A DNA stretch of 64,000 bases from Chloroflexota bacterium (GTDB lineage Bacteria > Chloroflexota > Anaerolineae > Anaerolineales > UBA11579), in the NCBI GenBank assembly GCA_016191875.1, contig JACPVG010000036.1, forward strand, positions 186,001 through 250,000, written 5' to 3'. How positions within the stretch are numbered: position 1 is the first letter of the stretch; the number at the start of each line of letters is the position of its first letter. Below the pieces are notes generated by a model. That model was not told the DNA's origin, did not search any database, and was given only the letters and a program-made list of their open reading frames with translations. Of this stretch, positions 58,866-64,000 are shown piece after piece. A program made the translations under genes and the position numbers.

Positions 58866-61800
58866 CTACCCGGCCTTGCGCGCCGTTTTCTTGGTCTTGG
58901 TTTTGGCCTTCGGCGCGGTCTTCTTCTTCGCCGGACTCTTGCGTTTGGCCTTTGGCGCAGACTTGGCTTTGGGCTTTGGCGCGGTCTTCGCCTTTCTTGC
59001 TTTGCCTGTCTTCTTCTTGGATTCCAGCAGTTTGAGGAAGACGCTCACCACCTGCGGGTCGAACTGCGTGCCGCTGTAGGCGCGCAGTTCGTCAATCGCC
59101 GTCTGCGGGCTGCGGGCTGCACGGTACACGCGGTTGTCGGTGATGGCCGAGTAGGCGTCCACCACCGCCAGCACGCGCGCCCCCAGCGGGATATCCTCGC
59201 CCTTCAGCCCGTCCGGGTAGCCGCTGCCGTCATACCACTCCTGGTGGCTGCGGATGATGGGCGCAACGTGGGTCAGTTTCTTCACCGGCGCCACGATGCT
59301 GGCCCCCAGTTCCGGGTGGCGTCGGATGACGCGGTACTCCTCGTCGCTCAGGGCCGCCGGTTTCAGCAGCACCTCGTCCGGCACGCCGATCTTGCCGATA
59401 TCGTGCAGCAACGCCGCCCAGCGCAGGGACTCCAGGTCGCGGGCCGGGAGAGCCAGCGCCCGCCCGATCTCCTCCACCCAGACCGCCATGCGCTCGCTGT
59501 GGTTGCCGGTGTAGGAGTCGCGCACGTCCATGGCATTGGCCAGCGCCACCACGGTCTGCACGTAGGCGTCTTCAAGTTCCTCGTACAGGCGGGTGTTCTG
59601 CACGGCCACGCCCGCCTGGCGGCCGATGGACTCCACCAGCGCCAGGTCGCGCTCGTTGAAGACCCTGGCCGGGTCGCGGCTGAAGATGCCCAGCACGCCG
59701 ATGACGCCTTCCGGCGTCTGGATCGGCACGCCGATGAAGCCGCGCACGCCCGCCTGCACCCAGGTGGGCATGGCCTTGGGGTGGGCGCGGTAGTCGACAA
59801 CCAGCAGAGATTCGCCGGTCTCCATGATGTCCCACATCAGGCCCTGGCCGCGCGGCAGGATGGCCGGATCGACTTCATCGGGTTTGTTGTAGTAATACCC
59901 GGCTACTGGCTCGCCGGTCTCCGGGTTGATGATGCCAATCGAGGCGGTATCCCCGCCCACCAGTTCGCAGGCCAGCCGCCCGATCTGCTCGAACAGGGTC
60001 TGCTGCTCCAGCGCCCGGCTGATGGTGAGCGTGACTTCGTTCAGGCGCTGCTCACGCGCCAGGGCGGTGATGGTTTCCTGGAACAGGCGGGCGTTCTGGA
60101 TGGCGATGCCCGCCTGGCGGCCGATGGTCTCGATGGTCTTCAGGTCGCGCTGGCTGAAATGCCCCGGCTGAGTGACGAAATACACCGCCAGCCCGCCGAT
60201 GACCGTATCTCCAGCCCACACCGGCGCGGCGATGAAGGCTTTGGCGCGGGCGGCTTCGTGATGTTCGAGCGATTCGGGGTGGTCGCTGTAGGCGTTGAGC
60301 AGGATCGACTCGCCGGTCTCGACGAGGCGCCAGGCCAGGCCCTCGCCGCGCTTGCTGGTGCGGGTATAGTCGTTGCGCATGGGGTTGTAGACGTATGGGA
60401 ACTCCATCGTCTCGCCATCCGGCAGCAGCAGGCCCAGCGAACCGGCCTCGGCGCCCACCGATTCGCAGGCCATGCGCACCACATCGGCAAGGGCGCTTTC
60501 CACGCCCAGTTCCTGGGTCAGCTTGCGGGTGATCTCATTCAATTGCTGCTCGCGCGCCAGGCTTTCGGTCACTTCGGCGAACAGCCGGGCGTTCTCCAGG
60601 GCGTTGGCGGCGTGGTGGGCGAAGGCGGTCGTCAACTGGGCGTCTTCCTGGCTGAACTGGTTGGGGCGATAGCCGTCCACAGTCAGCACGCCGATGACCT
60701 CGCCACGCGCCACCAAGGGCACCCCCAGCCAGGAGAGGATCTTCTCGCTCTTGGGCGATGTGAGCCAGCCGGGAAACTGGCGCACGTCGTCGAGGATGAC
60801 GGTCTTGCGTTCCTGGAGGATGGGCTGGGCGGGCTTGTTTTCGTCGGCTTCGAAGAAGTATCCGAGCATATCGGCCGGCAGGTTGCCGCCCACGGCTTCG
60901 ATGACCAGCCGGCTGCCGCGCAGCAGCATGACGGCCGCGCTGTCGTACGCCACCACCTTGTGCAACTGCTGGAGGATGAGGTCCAGCACCACTTCCCGGT
61001 CGGTGGCCGTGCTGAGGATGGCGGCGACCTCGCGCAGAGTTTCGGCCTGCTGGCGCTGGCGGCGTTCCGTCTCCAACAGGCGCGCCTTGGCCAGCGCCAG
61101 GGCCAGCTGGTCGGCCAGCGTAGTGAGAGCGGAGATCTCGTCGGCGTCAAAGGTGTTGTATTGGTCGCTGTCGATGTTCAACACGCCGATGAGTTCGTCG
61201 TCGGCCGTGAGCGGTATCGCCAGTTCGGCGCGGATACCGCCCACGTCGGGCGGGATGTAGTCCGGGTGCTCGTCCACGTTGTTGCTCACCACGTACTTAC
61301 GGGTGCGGGCGGCGATGCCCAGCAGCCCTTCGTTAATGGACTGGCGGTAGATACCCGGCACGATCTTGTCGCCATACGGACGAGAGATGGCCTCCAGCTT
61401 GAGGGTTTGCTGGCCCTCTTCCATGAACAGCACGCCCACGTTGGTATAGCCGAAATCGGTGTGCAGGCGGGTCGCCACCAGCTGGCACAACTGGTGGATT
61501 TCCAGGAGGCCGCTCAGGTCGCGCCCCAGGCTGTTGAGCAGCGCCAGGTGGCGGGCATGCCTTTGCTCGGCTTCGCGTGAGCGCAGCCGTTCGATCACCA
61601 CGGTCATCTGCCCGGCCAGGGTCGTCATCAGGCGCTCATCGTCTGGCGTGAAGGCCGCCAGGCGATGGCTCTCGGCGTTCACCACGCCGATGACTTCCTT
61701 GCCAAGCTTGAGCGGTACGCACAATTCGGATTGTGAGCCGCTGTCCAGGCGGATGTAATCCGGGTCGGCGCTGACATCATCCAGGCGCACCGGCTGACCG

Positions 61801-63746
61801 CTGCGGAACACCCGGCCGCAAACGCCTTCGGTCAGGTTGATGTGCGCGCCTGCCATTAGGGTGGGCGCCTGGTAGGATGGGTGCGTGATGAGGGCGTTCT
61901 CGCTGGGGTCGAACAGGAGCACGCCGAAGTTATCCGGGTAGAAATACTGCGAGATGAGTTCCGTGGCGGCCCCGATGAAGGCGTCTTCGTCGGTGGCCTG
62001 ACTGCCGATGCTGGCGAGGGTGTGCAGGGCGCCGAGTTCCCGCAGCTGGCGGCGGGTGGCCTCGAACAGGCGGGCGTTCTCGATAGTGGCAGCCGCCTGG
62101 CTGGTGATGGTCTCGGCCAGGATGATTTCCTGCTCATCGAATTCGCGCAACCGGGTGTTGTCTTCCAATTCCACGATGCCGATGACCTCGCCTTTAGCGG
62201 AGAGCGGCAGCATCAGCGTGCTGAAGATGCCGTATTGTTCCATATATTCGGCGGTGAGCGGCGGCAGGTTGGGCGAATTGCGGTTGGCCTGGAGGGTGAC
62301 GTTCTGGCGCAGGACCTGGGCGCTCATGGGGATGCTCTCCAGCGAGACCGGGCGGCGCCACTCGTTCGCGTGGTCCTCGGGGCCGACATTGTATTCCACC
62401 TGCATGCTGATGGTGTCGCTGGCGCGGTCCCACATCGAGATCGAACACGAATCGACTTCCAGCAACTGGCCGAGCTGGAAGGCAAAACTCTCCAGGACTT
62501 CGTTAAGGTCCAGGCTGGAGGTGATGTTGGCGGCGGCGGCGTTGAGGGCGGCGAATTGGCGGGCACGCTGCTGCTCGGCGGCCAACAGGTGTTCGCGCTC
62601 AGTCTCGGTCTGCTTGCGCTTGGTGATGTCGTGGATCGTGGCGACCACGCCCACCACCTGGCCCTCGGGCGAGGCCAGCGGGCTGTAGGTGCCCTGGGTC
62701 CAGCCGGTCTTGCCGGTGTGGGCGACGTAGTAGGGGATGTCCGAGGAACGCACGGTCTCGCCCTGCAGTACGCGCTGGAGCAAGTTGAGCATGCCCTGGG
62801 CTGCCAGGTCGGGGAACACCTCGCTGGCCGCCTTGCCGAGCACGTCGCGCGCCTTCAGGCCGGTGATGTCCTCCATGAAGCGATTCCAGACCAGGTAGCG
62901 CAGGTCGCGGTCGTAGACCACCACGCCTTCCTGCACGCTTTCGATGATGTTGGTGTTCAGCAACTGCGATTGCCTGAGGGCGGCCTCGATACGTTTGCGC
63001 TCGGTGATGTCCTCGATGCTGCCTTCGATGTAGCGCGGCGGACCACTGACCTCCGGCACCTGCCGGGCGTTTAGGCTTACCAATACCGGCTGGCCGTCGT
63101 AACAGCGCAGTTCGAGTTCGCGGCTGAGCACCACGCCGCTGGCATCCAGGGCGGCCAGCATGGCGGTGCGCACCGCCGGGTCCAGGTAAAGCTCGGCAAC
63201 CGGCGCCTGGAGCAGCGTTTTCCGGTCGGGGTAGTTCAACAGGGCCACCAATGCCAGGTTGGCGTCCAGCATTCTGCCGTCCAATGTGGAGCGGAAAAGG
63301 CCGATCGGCACGCCGTCGAATAATGTCCGGTAGCGCGCCTCGGCTTCCGCCAGGGCGCGACGCTGCTCGCCGTGGCGCAGCAGGCTCTCGATGATTCCGG
63401 GCAGCAGGGCGAATTGGGACGGCGATTTAAGGACATAGTCATCCAGGCCGGCTTTCATCGCCTGGACGGCCACTTCTTCGCTGCCGGTGATGGTGAACAT
63501 CAGCACCGGCGTTTCGGGGTAGTGCTGTTTGACCTGACGCGTGACAGTGATGCCGTCGGCCCAGCCCAGGTGGTAATCCACGATGACCAGATCGAAATCG
63601 CCGCCATCCAGGGCCTGGTCGAAGGTGGCCGGGCTGAGCACCTCATTGATTCTCAGGGCCGAGAAGTGCTTCTCCAGGCCATGACGAATCAGGACGCGGT
63701 CGTCCGGGTTGTCTTCGATGAGGAGGATGGTCAGAGCATCGCTCAT
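58866..63746 (-). CDS. Giant REC-PAS-PAS-GAF(x6)-HD-GYP sensor with Lys/Ala-rich tail
   Basis: 1626 residues. Receiver 1-120 (ILLIEDNPDDRVLIRHGL, phospho-Asp in LVIVDYHLG), two PAS domains (about 135-255, 262-385, the first ending GSIEDITERKRIE), six GAF domains (about 405-1385, each ending near NARLF or KARLLE), HD-GYP about 1395-1575 (GNHSERM, ALLHDIGKIGVP, GSGYPDGLKGEDIP), and a final ~45 residues of Lys/Ala/Pro (KTAPKPKAKSAPKAKRKS). HD-GYP domains hydrolyse c-di-GMP. The tail resembles histone H1-like DNA-binding tails. Probably in an operon with the receiver gene 13 bp upstream. Confidence 0.93.
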   Translation of the reverse strand: MSDALTILLIEDNPDDRVLIRHGLEKHFSALRINEVLSPATFDQALDGGDFDLVIVDYHLGWADGITVTRQVKQHYPETPVLMFTITGSEEVAVQAMKAGLDDYVLKSPSQFALLPGIIESLLRHGEQRRALAEAEARYRTLFDGVPIGLFRSTLDGRMLDANLALVALLNYPDRKTLLQAPVAELYLDPAVRTAMLAALDASGVVLSRELELRCYDGQPVLVSLNARQVPEVSGPPRYIEGSIEDITERKRIEAALRQSQLLNTNIIESVQEGVVVYDRDLRYLVWNRFMEDITGLKARDVLGKAASEVFPDLAAQGMLNLLQRVLQGETVRSSDIPYYVAHTGKTGWTQGTYSPLASPEGQVVGVVATIHDITKRKQTETEREHLLAAEQQRARQFAALNAAAANITSSLDLNEVLESFAFQLGQLLEVDSCSISMWDRASDTISMQVEYNVGPEDHANEWRRPVSLESIPMSAQVLRQNVTLQANRNSPNLPPLTAEYMEQYGIFSTLMLPLSAKGEVIGIVELEDNTRLREFDEQEIILAETITSQAAATIENARLFEATRRQLRELGALHTLASIGSQATDEDAFIGAATELISQYFYPDNFGVLLFDPSENALITHPSYQAPTLMAGAHINLTEGVCGRVFRSGQPVRLDDVSADPDYIRLDSGSQSELCVPLKLGKEVIGVVNAESHRLAAFTPDDERLMTTLAGQMTVVIERLRSREAEQRHARHLALLNSLGRDLSGLLEIHQLCQLVATRLHTDFGYTNVGVLFMEEGQQTLKLEAISRPYGDKIVPGIYRQSINEGLLGIAARTRKYVVSNNVDEHPDYIPPDVGGIRAELAIPLTADDELIGVLNIDSDQYNTFDADEISALTTLADQLALALAKARLLETERRQRQQAETLREVAAILSTATDREVVLDLILQQLHKVVAYDSAAVMLLRGSRLVIEAVGGNLPADMLGYFFEADENKPAQPILQERKTVILDDVRQFPGWLTSPKSEKILSWLGVPLVARGEVIGVLTVDGYRPNQFSQEDAQLTTAFAHHAANALENARLFAEVTESLAREQQLNEITRKLTQELGVESALADVVRMACESVGAEAGSLGLLLPDGETMEFPYVYNPMRNDYTRTSKRGEGLAWRLVETGESILLNAYSDHPESLEHHEAARAKAFIAAPVWAGDTVIGGLAVYFVTQPGHFSQRDLKTIETIGRQAGIAIQNARLFQETITALAREQRLNEVTLTISRALEQQTLFEQIGRLACELVGGDTASIGIINPETGEPVAGYYYNKPDEVDPAILPRGQGLMWDIMETGESLLVVDYRAHPKAMPTWVQAGVRGFIGVPIQTPEGVIGVLGIFSRDPARVFNERDLALVESIGRQAGVAVQNTRLYEELEDAYVQTVVALANAMDVRDSYTGNHSERMAVWVEEIGRALALPARDLESLRWAALLHDIGKIGVPDEVLLKPAALSDEEYRVIRRHPELGASIVAPVKKLTHVAPIIRSHQEWYDGSGYPDGLKGEDIPLGARVLAVVDAYSAITDNRVYRAARSPQTAIDELRAYSGTQFDPQVVSVFLKLLESKKKTGKARKAKTAPKPKAKSAPKAKRKSPAKKKTAPKAKTKTKKTARKAG

Positions 63747-63759
63747 CCGGGAACGTTCC

Positions 63760-64000
63760 TCAACTTTCCAGGAGGGGGCGTTCGTTCAATTTCATCCAGT
63801 AGGTTTCGATGGACGCAACCAGGGCGGCCAGCTGCCTGTAATCGCTGGGTTTGACGAGGTAGGAGTTCGCCCCGGCGGCGTAGGCGCGGCGCATATCCGC
63901 AGGTTCGTCGGATGAGGAGAGCACGATGATCGGCAGATTGCGCAGGCGCGGCTGGCTCTTGACCCAGGCCAGCACGTCGAAGCCGGAGGCGCGCGGCAGT
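63760..64000 (-). CDS. Response regulator receiver domain, partial
   Basis: The C-terminal part of a CheY-like receiver; the gene continues past the window edge. From base 63999 the frame reads LPRASGFDVLAWVKSQPRL, then LPIIVLSSSDEPADMRRAYA and GANSYLVKPSDYRQL, including the conserved Ser/Thr and Lys. It ends MKLNERPLLES. Its stop is 13 bp before the start of the large sensor gene; the two probably form a phosphorelay operon. Confidence 0.88.
   Translation of the reverse strand, partial: LPRASGFDVLAWVKSQPRLRNLPIIVLSSSDEPADMRRAYAAGANSYLVKPSDYRQLAALVASIETYWMKLNERPLLES

Noticed and set aside
59244..61580. 778-codon plus-strand open frame opposite the GAF sensor
   Set aside because: Shadow of the real minus-strand gene, whose GAF and HD-GYP motifs are unambiguous.

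Overview
The window looks like a chromosomal segment of a GC-rich Chloroflexota bacterium, probably of the Anaerolineae or a related class. This is an inference. It rests on a class II (B12-dependent) ribonucleotide reductase behind nrdR next to ftsZ, a sortase/FHA/PP2C surface cluster, proline/threonine-rich lipoproteins, a very large GAF-repeat sensor, and many genes whose -10 box lies 6-9 bases before the start codon. No rRNA, CRISPR array or prophage is visible. One tRNA (Val, anticodon CAC) is present.

Layout. 1-67 is the 3' end of ftsZ. 200-5940 is a tandem array of six paralogous secreted proteins, about 963 bp per unit. Each unit has its own sigma70-type promoter, a leader hairpin, a variable N-terminal domain and an almost invariant C-terminal domain. 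6116-9425 is nrdR-nrdJ with a promoter and two NrdR-box palindromes. 9427-12707 is an accessory pocket: two hicAB toxin-antitoxin modules, a duplicated HicB tail, an AT-rich gene of unknown function and a truncated ridA. 12.9-19.9 kb holds a lipoprotein, membrane proteins (two YfhO/GT-C-like giants read divergently), a deoxynucleoside kinase and an MFS transporter. 20.0-23.7 kb is a second accessory pocket: a TIR-linker-TIR protein, HigBA with a palindromic operator, a NUDIX hydrolase and an AT-rich unknown gene overlapping a 38-codon ORF.

23.8-36.0 kb is mostly housekeeping: DEAD-box helicase, DUF5666-type secreted protein, methyltransferase, atypical SDR, S10 carboxypeptidase, cNMP/SpoIIE-type phosphatase, sulfotransferase-lgt pair and two-subunit class I fumarase. 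36.1-38.3 kb encodes a FecR/thrombospondin-3 lipoprotein and tRNA-Val. 38.7-47.6 kb contains an orphan E2-like acyltransferase, aconitase (which with fumarase supplies two TCA-cycle steps), an HNH-like AT-rich gene, a VOC protein, a heparinase II/III-type lyase and a glycosyltransferase. 47.7-53.2 kb is surface-associated: an ethylbenzene-dehydrogenase-like lipoprotein, then sortase, VWA/FHA membrane protein and PP2C phosphatase. 53.5-56.5 kb is a third accessory pocket: an AT-rich OLD-family ATPase/TOPRIM nuclease and a RepA-like ATPase split by a frameshift. The window ends with a GNAT acetyltransferase, queA, a 1626-residue REC-PAS-GAF-HD-GYP sensor with a histone-like tail, and a partial receiver protein.

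Non-coding DNA is unusually structured. There are 7- and 8-bp periodic repeat arrays at gene borders, three copies of an element with TTGTCATTCCGA ends (two with perfect terminal inverted repeats), a 41-bp hairpin present twice in opposite orientations, and terminators fused to the next promoter. The strongest candidate for something undescribed is the six-copy variable/constant secreted-protein array with its structured leaders, sitting between ftsZ and nrdR.
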